Positions 33,500 to 42,712 of a stretch of 64,000 bases of DNA are shown here, one piece after another. The number at the start of each line of letters is the position of its first letter. The stretch's first letter is position 1. The DNA is from Blasia pusilla (lineage: Eukaryota > Marchantiophyta > Marchantiopsida > Blasiales): the NCBI GenBank assembly GCA_050084515.1, contig CM114271.1, positions 23,994,001-24,058,000 on the forward strand, in the 5' to 3' direction. The notes beneath the pieces were generated by a model. That model did no database searches and was not told the DNA's origin. It saw nothing but the letters and a program-made list of their open reading frames with translations. The translations under genes and the position numbers were made by a program.

Positions 33500-34522
33500 C
33501 TACCTCTCCTAAGTACATCGAGGATAAACCCACCTTCCAGCAGGAACAACATCCATACGTGGAGTCAAATACATCATGTGCCAACCCCTAGAACACCGAT
33601 CACACACCAACATACGGGCTGCGTTACCAGCAGACCCACACAACATGCACCTCAAGCTAGCACGTATCATGGCTAAGCTTGGGTCAACAGTACCATCCAC
33701 ATTTGGAAGATGACATGGCGCACAATTACGCACATGGTCCTTCCAAACAACTCCATCACAATCCTCCAACATAAGAACTCCATAAGATAACACCTCGCAC
33801 ACTCGTAAAAAGTAGTGCGGTGTGCCATCATATCCAACGTTGTCTGTGCAATCTGCTGCAAATAGACATAGTCCCCCACATGGAACCTATGAATTGATGG
33901 TCGATAACCTCCACCCCGAATGGTTGCATACCGCAACGTATCCCTATGTTGAGCAATGGCAAGATTCTCAAAGGCTGTTGGCATAACTCTCCGAAAGAGC
34001 TCTTCCCGCTGAGAACACACTCTCATCCACATCTCTGGGTCATCAAGGTTCACCACCTCACTAGACTCCCGACAAATTGCTGCTGGCAAGTCTGGATCTC
34101 GGCCGTATAACAGAAAATAAGGTGAGAAGGAAGCCAAGGATGCTTGGCGACTGAACCTATACCCTATGGCTAACCATGGCAACTGAATATCCCAATCTCC
34201 AAGATGCCCCTTCTGTAGGCCATACTTGCGCAATGCCCTCTTCACCATCTGAACCACACGCTCAGCCAAACCATCCGCCTCTGGATGATCTCGAGATGTG
34301 GTCCAATGATCAATCAACGCCTTGTCACACAAGACCTGAAACTCACCCTGAAACTCTGTACCCTGGTCGGTCAGCACTTGAGCTGGTGCACCAAAATGAC
34401 TAAGCACTCTATCAAGAAACGCATACGTCGTTCCCTCACTTGCCTTGTCACGTAATGCCACCAACTCAATCCACTTGGAGAAGTGCACCACCATCACCAA
34501 CACATATCAATGATGTCGTACA
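33500..34522 (-). pseudogene. Integrase core, C-terminal domain and PHD finger
   Basis: A long open frame (34503-33673) starts in the core (LVMVVHFSKWIELVALRDKA) and contains LTDQGTEFQGEF, HPEADGLAERVVQMVKRALR (catalytic Glu region present), LLYGRDPDLPAAICRESSEV and RFHVGDYVYLQQIA. A frame change leads to GVVWKDHVRNCAPCHLPNVDG and the finger CMLCG ... MLVCDRC SRGWHMMYL ... YPRC (33720-33509). Two PHD zinc ligands are changed (Cys to Tyr in HMMYL and in VYPRC). The first half of the core is absent, cut at 34523-34530 where the DNA transposon sequence starts. Confidence 0.85.
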
Positions 34523-34590
34523 GTCAACGGGGGGCTGGTATTCTGGCAGGAGAGAGTAAGAGAGGAGAGGAAGAGAGGAAGAGAGGAGAG
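34523..34590 (+). repeat. Putative DNA transposon end with 8-bp duplication (right)
   Basis: GTCAACGG (34523-34530) is the reverse complement of the CCGTTGAC beside the other end at 27263. The purine block 34561-34590 is identical to 27277-27306. Confidence 0.5.
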
Positions 34591-35580
34591 TCTCTCTTAA
34601 AAAAAAAGGGCCAAATCCGCCTCCTCTCTTCAAAACTTTTTGTTTGCTTTCAAATTCATGAAATATTTAGAAGAGAGTAGGTAGTGGTCCACATTTGGCC
34701 CTAAAAAAACCTCCTTTTTCCTGGGGGCAAAAAGACCACTACAAACATTTTTCCATCACTCTCCATGTGAGCCTAAGTTTCTTAACATTACCTATCTCGG
34801 TCTACAAAAAGCAATGCCCATGGGTATTTTTGTTGGAGGACCACCCGGATGCGCATCGGTACGATGCCAACCTCTCTTTTTGCAGGGATTGTTGCCTGCA
34901 TCATGGCCTCCCCTGAATTGCCCCATAACCAACTTTCTGTTGGTTATGAATGGTGTCTGCTCAAGACCAACTTTGTGAAATGTGAACACATGAGAGGATA
35001 ATTGAACCAAAAGATTGTTAGCATGCGGAGTAAAGAGGAACGATGTCCCTTCATTCAGATCCTAAAGTTGAGAAACCGAGAAGCCGCACCCGTCCCAACC
35101 CGTAAGAAAGCTCACCATAAGAAAGGAAAGATTTTTGAGAAGTGATTTTCTTCCCACCTGCACCCACCAAAATCGGACGGGTTGGGAATCCAAAATGGCA
35201 AAAACAGTAATAGGAATCCTACACATCTTAGACAAGAAAAGAAGCCTACAACCTGGTTTGACGAATGTAGGGAACGAGCCAAAAGTTAAGAAGCCCGCCA
35301 CAATACGTCGTGAAGTTGGTCTCACATGAAAGAGTCCGATCACTCAAGCATCAACTTTGCCGAATCCGCAGCTTGCCGGAAATGGTTAAAAAGTTGCAGT
35401 GGGCAAAAAGAAAAAAGTTGCAACCCGTCGGAATCATACGGGTTGCAAAATTGTAATTTTGAGTAGCTAAAAGAACACAATCCACAAGTCCAAAAAAATA
35501 TTCCAGCAAACTTTTACAAACACCATTATGGGTTGAAAAAATCTCGTCCTTTATTACCTCCGAAGGAACCTCGGAAATGT
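34591..35580. other. Transposon interior without recognised gene
   Basis: Contains one palindromic repeat (about 35417-35445) and the first unit of a roughly 660-bp tandem duplication. No domain seen in the short frames. Confidence 0.4.
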
Positions 35581-36262
35581 ACATTTGACCTAGTCTATGA
35601 TTTCTTCAGCCTCGTCATCTACAAATTTACTCCTAACTCTCCTCGGTGACGTTACAAAAGGAATGTCCTGGCCGATTGTAGACGGGGATCGAAAATGTTG
35701 GCGCATTCGAGAGCCTTGGCCCCCCCCTAGGTACACCATAACGGTCCCATGTAACCTGATTTGAGTCCCACCGCCTTCCTCGGAAGTATACCTTGTACGC
35801 TCTGCAATGTGACACCCATCCAGTATCAATATGTGCTCCGTCCTTGGTAATACCATGATGGCAATCCCACAGGTAGTAGGAATCCAACACTTCTGAGAGA
35901 AGAAAAGAAGCCTACGCTTGCTTTTACGAGTTGAGGGGAAGGTGCCAAGGGAAGAAGCCCGCCAGACTGCCTCTTAAGTTGGACCAACAGGGAAAGAGTC
36001 CGATCAGGCAACCTGTCGGAATCGACGGAGTTACTGGAAGTGGTAAAAGGTGTTGTCGTCAAAAAGTGAAAAGTTGCAAGCAGGAGAAATCCGACGGGTT
36101 GCAAAATAGAAGTCCGCGGAGTACATAGACGATCACATTCGAAAAGACATAAAAAATGTTCAGCAAACTTTTACAAGCACCACCATCGTTCGAAAAAATC
36201 TTCTCCTTTATATCATCCGAAAAAAGCTCGAATCGTACATTTGATCTATTCTATAAAATCTT
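35231..36262 (-). repeat. Roughly 660-bp tandem duplication
   Basis: The landmark GAAAAGAAGCCTAC occurs at about 35236 and 35902, the fading GAAGCCCGCCA, AAAGAGTCCGATCA and palindrome blocks recur in the same order, and gene tails ending in DDEAEEIID (35584) and DDEAKDFIE (36240) sit at the same relative place. The offset is about 656-666 bases. Similarity is moderate, so the duplication is old. Confidence 0.7.
35590..35890 (-). pseudogene. Unrecognised gene tail, paralogue of the end of the 36.2-41.4 kb gene
   Basis: The frame 35856-35590 ends RVRSKFVDDEAEEIID and stop. The tail of the adjacent methyltransferase-like gene ends SREFFDDEAKDFIE. The rest (ILDGCHIAERTRYTSEEGG, VMVYLGGGQGSRMRQHF) belongs to no family I can name. 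A second frame over the same bases reads well too (HCRAYKVYFRGRRWD), so a frameshift may lie inside. Confidence 0.4.
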
Positions 36263-37675
36263 TTGCCTCATCATCAAAAAACTCCCTACTCGAAACGCTG
36301 CAGTCAAGCTGGGTCGTTGAGTTCTTTGAACTCACTCGTCATCGTCCAAGAGCTCTTGCAAAATTACTTTCGGCCTTGCCCTCCCGATTTTCGGAATTGT
36401 TGGAAGTGACGATGGAGTCACTACCAATGGTGGGTCTGGAACCAGAGCTCTCGGCTTCGGTGGAGAGTTGTACGCCCCAACGAGCCTTTCGTATTCTGCC
36501 TTTGCCTCCTTGCAAAGGTCAAACAATTCATGCCTTCCCTCGAGGCAGAGAATGTTCCTGCCACTCTGCCAGGCGCCTTTGATACTCGCCCCTGAAAGTC
36601 CCACTAAGTCGAACACCAAGTCACCCGGCCTTGAGCAGAGCTTGATGAGCGTTTGCATCAGGGATGGCGACTTTTCCCTTCCTCCCAGAAGTGGGGTACC
36701 GTCTTGCATGTAAATTCCCGGGGGGGGGAATTGTACAAACTATCTAAGTTGTACCCATCTGAGCATGGATCCACAGGATCCTGGATCTTGAACACCTGAA
36801 AATTGTGCTCGGGCCGAATGAAGCAGTAAACGTAGGAGTGGTCCATCTGTAAAGAAGCACGTTGGTAACAATGTCAGCAACTTGGCATAATGTGCAACAC
36901 GTCACCAAAGAACTCGGCTTGACCCTAGAGAACTTTTTTCAATTACTAACTTTGGATCAACCTGTCAGAGTCCGACAAGTTGTTTTATCCCTGACCAACC
37001 CGTCGGAAGGCGACGGGTTGCTGGCCTAGAGCAGCCCATGCTCGGCTGAGAACAACCCGTCGCTTTCCGACGGGTTGCAGCTTTCCGGAAACAGAGGGAA
37101 AAACCAAAAGCAACTGCAACCCGTCGGGTTCCGACGGGTTGCAGGTACACCACGGTTTTCCCTGTGTTTTTGGGAAAGATGCAACCCGTTGCTCTTAGCC
37201 GAGCATGGGCTGCTCTAAGCCAGCAACCCGTCGCCTTCCGACGGGTTGCTCAGGGACAAAAACAACGGAGATATACTATCTGAAATTCGCACGCATTGAG
37301 CCTTACCCGAATTTGAAAATATATTTGAGATTATACTACAGGAATTGAGCCTTACCTGAATCTGACTCGTTGCGGATCGGAGTGGGTACTCATTTTTTAT
37401 GATTCACGATTACGCCGTCCTCCACTTTAGCAACCTCTTGACGCACTGGAGGTTGAAGAGCTCATCCTCGCTCCCTCCAGTCAACACTAAGAAGCAGCCC
37501 TTGTCACTCAGATAGGCGTCTGCAAAGGAGAACAATAGCGCAATTTGGTCATAAGAGAGCGGCACATTCCAGTCAGGTACCCCGTCCGACGGATTCTCGC
37601 CCCACAATCGCAACCCCAAGGACAGATCAGCGATCAAGAGATCCACCACAACCTCTTCGACCACTCCATTCACCG
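36241..37675 (-). pseudogene. Degenerate beta-class (N4/N6) DNA methyltransferase-like exons
   Basis: Part 1 (37673-37410): VDLLIADLSLGLRLWGE ... YDQIALLFSFADAYLSDKGCF lines up with motif IV and the following helix of N6-adenine/N4-cytosine methyltransferases, but the DPPY motif is replaced by ADLS. Part 2 (exon from a TTACAG acceptor at 36847): FIRPEHNFQVFKIQDP, then after a slip in a G run (36721-36729) SPSLMQTLIKLCSRPGDLVF, DLVGLSGASIKGAWQSGRNI and LCLEGRHELFDLC. This matches motif X and motif I (normally D-x-F-x-G-S-G-T). Motif IV before motif I is the beta-class order. Both catalytic motifs are altered, so enzyme activity is doubtful. It is the C-terminal half of the gene starting at 41406. 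Confidence 0.6.
36978..37267. repeat. Large imperfect inverted repeat built from palindromes
   Basis: The left arm (36978 to about 37115) and right arm (about 37143-37267) are reverse complements with small differences, centred on a palindrome at 37116-37142. Shared landmarks read outward-inward: ATCCCTGA, CAACCCGTCGGAAGGCGACG, TAGAGCAGCCCATGCTCGGC, GCATCTTTCC. The right arm lacks about 16-18 bases of one palindrome. It lies in the inferred intron between the two methyltransferase exons and could fold into one very long hairpin. Confidence 0.8.
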
Positions 37676-39382
37676 CCCAGGAGTGTGCCTGTTTCGTTGG
37701 AGCTTCCGTCCTTGCGTTGTCAATTTATCAATGGCTGGTGTCGACGATTGAGAACTGAAGCTTTTCAGCTCATCGAGTAAAAGAGTGAACTGAAGGAGGA
37801 CGCTTGTCCAGGTCGTTGTTTCTCTGTGTCTTCCCAAGGATGATGGACTGTATTCTCCTTGGGACAACCCTCGCACCTCTCGCTTCCGCTTCTCCCGAGT
37901 CTGCGGACGGCTTGTTGGGGTCTCTATGACCTCAGACTTTGGTGGGGTTTTTTTCGCCGAGGACCTAGTCCGACCCTCTCTCTCCGCTCGCCCGGACGAT
38001 TCTACCTCTGGCCTTGAATCTTCAGCCTCTCTTTGGGAAGAATCGGCCTCGGAATTCTTCCCTCCCCTCGCCTCTCCTTTGAGACCCGCTGTGGATTTGT
38101 CTTTGGCTTTGCGGACCTTGGAAGCCAACTAAGCTGTCTCGTGGGCTTGCTCTTCCGCATCTCCTCTGAAGAAGTCTTCAGGCTGCACAAAATTGGGGAT
38201 GTCGTCTTGTCCTGAGGCCACTGCATCATGAAGCACTCGTTAATCCTTCTCGGTGATGTCTTCAGGGTCGTTGAAGTCAAGCCAAATGGGGCAATTCTGC
38301 ACCTCCCAATCGGACATGTGTTGCGCCATCTCCATGTCGTACATGGAGAATGTCTCTCCATAGGCGGCGAAGCCCAAAATTTCAAGGCTGCCAGTAATTT
38401 TCCCTAGCTACCTGCATTCTTACAGTGGACGAGGTACCTGATGACCATCCGTTGGGCAGCTTTTACTCGAATTGAATCGGCCGTCTGCTCCTGTAGATCT
38501 CGCTTCTTCTTTGCTTGATCCCGTTTGTTCCCCTCGATTTCTTCGTCAAGCTCTGCCTGAGGGAGGACGCAAACCTTGAACATTGTCTTGAATCCGGGGT
38601 TTTTTATTGGCTTGTCCCGGATGTCGTCGAGAAAAACCTTGAAATCTACAGAACTTTCCAGGTTTGCTTCATCCGGAATGGGCTCTAATCTTTTGAGCTC
38701 CGCTTGCAGACTGTCCAACACGGACTTCCCGATAACCCGCAACGCGTCCCAGAACGACCATTCGCGGAGCCAGTGGGAGATCACTGGATCGGACACACCC
38801 GTAGGATGGTGTGCCGCCCTCTTCTAGGCCTTTGTGCCCTCGAGACTGATTTTCATCAATCGGATCCTCCTAAACTCGCTTATGCCGGACAACGCAAACC
38901 GATGCACGCGATCCAGGGACACTTTCTCCCCAATCCGACCTTGCGGATCTTCATCCCTTTTCCGCTGGCGCTTGATAATCGCCTTCAGCTCCTTGTAAAA
39001 CTCCGGACCAAGTTCGGGGTTGAGAATGTTGATGTATCGCTGCATCTTGCTCGCCGTGTATTTCGTGGCTGCAGATACTGCAGCTTGGATGAATTTTGCG
39101 CGCTTAGACCCAGATACTTTCTCCCTCGGCTCCAGCTCCAGTGCATCGCTCTTCTTCGCGGCCTGTGTCTTCGACCAGCAAAGGATGGTTATGGCTGCAT
39201 CTTGGGAAATAAACTTATTTGCCCAAGTTTTCTTTTTTATCTGTGCATCCTTTGCAAGCATCTGATTTACCAGGGCATCGCCCAAGAACCCCTTGTACTC
39301 TTCCGGGTGCGTCGTAAGCACCTTCTTCACCCGATCGCAGTCCTGGATCCAGTGGTGGGTGACATTCCCCTCCGATATAATC
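37670..39382 (-). pseudogene. Middle part of the ParB/methyltransferase-like gene
   Basis: The exon starts at a GTGCAG acceptor (39383) in phase with the donor at 40192. It encodes ISEGNVTHHWIQDCDRVKKV, a basic helical region, and after one stop (38824-38826) GVSDPVISHWLREWSFWDAL and a long charged helix. Frame breaks follow near 38404 and 38240. A Lys/Ser/Glu-rich linker (38128-37670) then leads to the methyltransferase part. No named domain. It resembles the long charged linkers of multi-domain transposon proteins. Confidence 0.5.
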
Positions 39383-40192
39383 CTGCACATCCAAACTCAA
39401 CCCGTCAGAAAATTTGTAAGTTACATGGGTTCCTGCAACCCGTCGGACTCCGACGGGTCGTCACAGCTCAAGGTCGGATTCTAGCAACGAGCTAAATGAT
39501 GCAACCCGTCGGAGTCCGACGGATTGCATTCACATTTGTGAATGCCTGGTTTCAACCCGTCGGACTCCGACGGGTTTTCAGATAGTCCGTATCAAACGTG
39601 AACATAGCAACCCGTCGGAGTCCGATAGGTTGCGCAATTGAATGGAAACCTGCAATTTGACGCGAAATTTGCGATACCAACTTCCGAATGCAACCCGTCG
39701 GACTCCGACAAGTTGCTTTTGGGCCAAAAACATAAAAAAAACCTCCAAACAGTTTCGAGTCAAGCAACCCGTCGGACTCCGACGGGTTGCTTTGGGCCAA
39801 AAACATACTCAACCTGTGGTCAGTCGAACAACTCGTCGGAGTCCGACGAGTTGCTTTCTTCAAAAAACATCCTGAAAAGGCGGTGAGTCGAGCAACCCGT
39901 CGGACTCCGACGGGTTGCTTTGGGCCAAAAACTTACTAAACCTGTGGTCAGTCGAACAACTCGTTGAAGTCCGACGAGTTGCATTCTTCAAAAAACATCA
40001 TGAAAAGGCGTCGAGTCGAGCAACTCGTCGGAGTCCGACGAGTTGCTTTCGGCAAAAAATAACGTTACCCATTCATCAATCGAGCAACTTGTCAAAGTCC
40101 GGCGAGTTGCGTTTGGCCAAAAGCATCCCAACAACACTGTTGACGGAAACAACTTGTCGGAGTCCGACGGTTTGCAGCAAGAAGAGACTTAC
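39383..40192 (-). repeat. Intron carrying a 64-bp-period palindrome array
   Basis: Bounded by a GTAAGT donor (40192) and GTGCAG acceptor (39383) with matching codon phase. It holds about 13 copies of a 27-base palindrome: CAACCCGTCGG, five bases (mostly AGTC/ACTC centred), CCGACGGGTTG. Units start at 39764, 39828, 39892, 39956, 40020 and 40084, exactly 64 bases apart, then 40149. Spacers alternate in type (TTTGGGCCAAAAACATAC against TTTCTTCAAAAAACATCC), giving a 128-bp higher-order period. Arms co-vary (CCC/GGG to CTC/GAG), keeping the palindrome. Confidence 0.9.
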
Positions 40193-41406
40193 GTGTTCAT
40201 GGCATGCATTGCCATCTCCACCGTCGCCATGTGATGAGGGTATGGATGAAGGACCACTGCCTTCACGCAAAAATGTGCCTCCAAGGAGTTGGGCTGCTCC
40301 TCTGCAAACTTGGTCCACGCCATGAACCTGTGATTTCCATCCGAGATGAAGAAATAAAGATTCCTCATCCAGCTGAATTCCGTGCCCTCTACTTGCCTTC
40401 TGAAATCCTGGTCTCTCATCCTCCAGAATGTGTCGAGCTTATCCAAGTCCTCCTCCGTAACCAGGGCTTGGGTTCCATGCTCGTCGTAAGGCTGAACATA
40501 GAAGGGAGGGAAGCTTTCGACGAAGGATGCTGTTGCCGCCGATTGTTTAAGCTTCGCGATGTCCTCGTCAGACTGAATTTCGCGGACGTATTCCATTGTC
40601 TGCAATCAGCAGAGTGGAATCCTCGGGGCGTTGTGGCCCTCCATCAGTGCCATCTGCTTTACCACCTTTCAGAATCGAGACAAGATCAATAAGCTTCACT
40701 GAATTCCCAATGAATTGCAAATCACATAATTCAAAAAACCCAGATCCTCTCTTACCCGCTCGAAAATTGGGTCGGTTTCTTGACCAGCCAACTTGTCTGA
40801 GACAGCAGTTGGCAAGTCGACTGGGAACTCTTCGATCCGATAGAGGTCGATGTCTTCCGCCAGGCTTGGAGACGAGAATGACCGCTCTTCGGCTTCTTCG
40901 GCAATGTCCACCATTTCCACGCTGGCGGTCCTCATTACCTCATCGTCCGTGATTTGATCTTATGGCGTTTCCGCTATGTTGATTGTGTCCCCGGACTTCA
41001 TCCGGGACATTTCCCGCATCTCAACACTTTCGGTTGGACAGGCAGGGCTGTCGTAAATGGCTATCGCTTTTTCCCTCCTTGCTTTAGCCAATTCTGCTCT
41101 CCTCACCGACGCGTCCAGACGCTTCTTTTCTCTCTTTTCGTCGGCGATCCTTTTCTTCAAGGCCTGCGACGTCTCAGCCTCTACGTTATGTCTATGGAGC
41201 GCCTCTTGAACACGTCTCGCAAGAAGCTCCTGGTTGTGCATCTCCGCTTCCCTTTCCCGCTCCTCAATTTCCTGCTGCCTAATTTCATTTGCCGAACGAG
41301 GCGCTGGAGATGCTGACACAGGAGTCCTAATGGACTTCGGAGTGAAGCTCCCAGACTTAGTTGCTTGAACTTTTTTCCTCGTCATTTTTCCCGGAAATGC
41401 CTCCAC
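40193..41406 (-). pseudogene. ParB-like N-terminal region of the transposon-borne gene
   Basis: Starts MEAFPGKMTRKKVQ at 41406, with a Ser/Pro stretch and then a strong coiled coil (about residues 45-115, rich in E, R, K, A). One stop (about 40960) and a frameshift (about 40700) interrupt it. The following part has SVKLIDLVSILKGG and IADNGIRPRNS, then FFISDGNHRFMAWTKFAEE (about 40345-40290). An I-x2-DGNHR-x2-A block is the hallmark of ParB/Srx-fold domains, which in phage and bacterial proteins are often fused to DNA methyltransferases, as here. It is probably nuclear, encoded by a DNA transposon, and divergent from the transposase at 42713. The family call is moderately secure, function unknown. 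Confidence 0.5.
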
Positions 41407-41737
41407 CTATGTCCACGATGAATCGCTTGATCAATCGCCTTGCGGATGTCGAGATGAGTCACCTTGATGGGAAGCTCGAATCGTCTCGGGATCGTTCAGT
41501 CGAACCGTCTTGCTCTCTTTCCCTCATATCGACTCGCGATGACTCGCCGTGTGAAACGCCCCTTGGTATCTGATCAGCTGCTGCGCGGGAGAGGAATGGA
41601 GATCCCGAAATGAGAAACCGTAAATGAGCGATTTCTGCCCTATTTATACTTTTCTAGCCGTTGGGCTGACCGTTGGGTCCCGTTGTCCTTTCGACGGCGA
41701 CGTTCCGGCCGTTACGGAAGTCCGGATGTGAAAAATG

Positions 41738-42462
41738 GCAACCCGTCGGAGTCCGACAAGTTGCGCGTCTCTGCCGTCCTGGGAAGATAACGCAAGGTGC
41801 GCGAGCAACCCGTCGGAGACCAATAGGTTGAGCACCTCCGCAGTCTTCGGACAAGAACGCAAGGTACCCGCGCAACCCGTCGGAGACCGACAGGTTGCGC
41901 GCCTTCGTCATCTTCGGACAAAAACGGGGCGTACCCGCGCAACCCGTCGGAGACTGACGGGTTGTCGCGCCTCCGCCGTCTTCGGACAAGAACGGGACGT
42001 ACCCGCGCAACCCGTCGGAGACTGTTGGGTTGCATGCTTCCCTCGTCAAGGGTTAACAACGTGGGCTTCCCGCGCAACTCGTCGGAGTCTGACAGGTTGC
42101 ACGCTTCCTTCATGTAAGCGAAACAAGGCAAGGCCCTTGCGCAACCCGTCGGAGGGCGACGGGTTGCACGCCTCGCCGTCTTTGGGCAAGAAGGTGCGGA
42201 ACTCGTCGGGAACAGACGGTTTGCACGCTTCCTTCATAATTGGGCAACTTGTCTAATGCCGACGGGTTGCAATCCTCCGGCATCTTCGGGCAAGAAGGAG
42301 CAGTATCCGAGCAACTCGTCGGAGAGCGACGGGTTGCCAGCTTTGACCATGTTTGCGTTTGAAGGTAAGGCAGAAGCGTGCAACCCGTCCGAAGCCGACG
42401 AGTTGCAGGCTTCGCTTAGCTTGGGTTAATTGTTGAGTTACCAGGACTCCGACGGGTTCCAA
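41738..42462. repeat. 67-bp-period palindrome array in the divergent intergenic region
   Basis: About twelve copies of the same palindrome lie between the starts of the minus-strand ParB-like gene (41406) and the plus-strand transposase gene (42713). Starts fall at 41738, 41805, 41872, 41939, 42007, 42074 and 42141, i.e. steps of 67-68, then about 42198, 42244, 42311 and 42380. Spacers share phrases such as CTTCGGACAAGAACG. The position in a shared upstream region suggests a binding-site array or promoter element. Confidence 0.9.
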
Positions 42463-42712
42463 CAAAATGAAGTGTGTTAAACGCAACCCACGTCTCTGCT
42501 TCCCAAATCCGGTAACACATTGCAACAGAATTGAATCTATTGCAACAGAATTGGATCCATTGTGTCAGATAATTTCACCTACCGAACTTCATCTTGTCAG
42601 TAAAATTTTTTCAGGAGTATATGTTTTCCTATTCACTATAAATTAAAAATTCTGATTCTCATTCTGATTCTCTTTCTCATTCTCACCCTCCTCCCATACA
42701 AAATTTCTGGGG

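Noticed and set aside
41654-42131. Open frames with repeating QPVGLRRVA, NPSESDGL or ATRRSPTGC phrases at 29.3, 37.0, 39.5-40.3 and 41.7-42.3 kb
   Set aside because: These phrases are just the palindromic repeat translated in different frames, on both strands. They lie in introns and intergenic DNA and are not proteins.
39690-42400. Palindrome arrays as a CRISPR array
   Set aside because: Period and palindrome look similar at first, but the spacers are related to each other, no cas genes exist and the host is a eukaryote.
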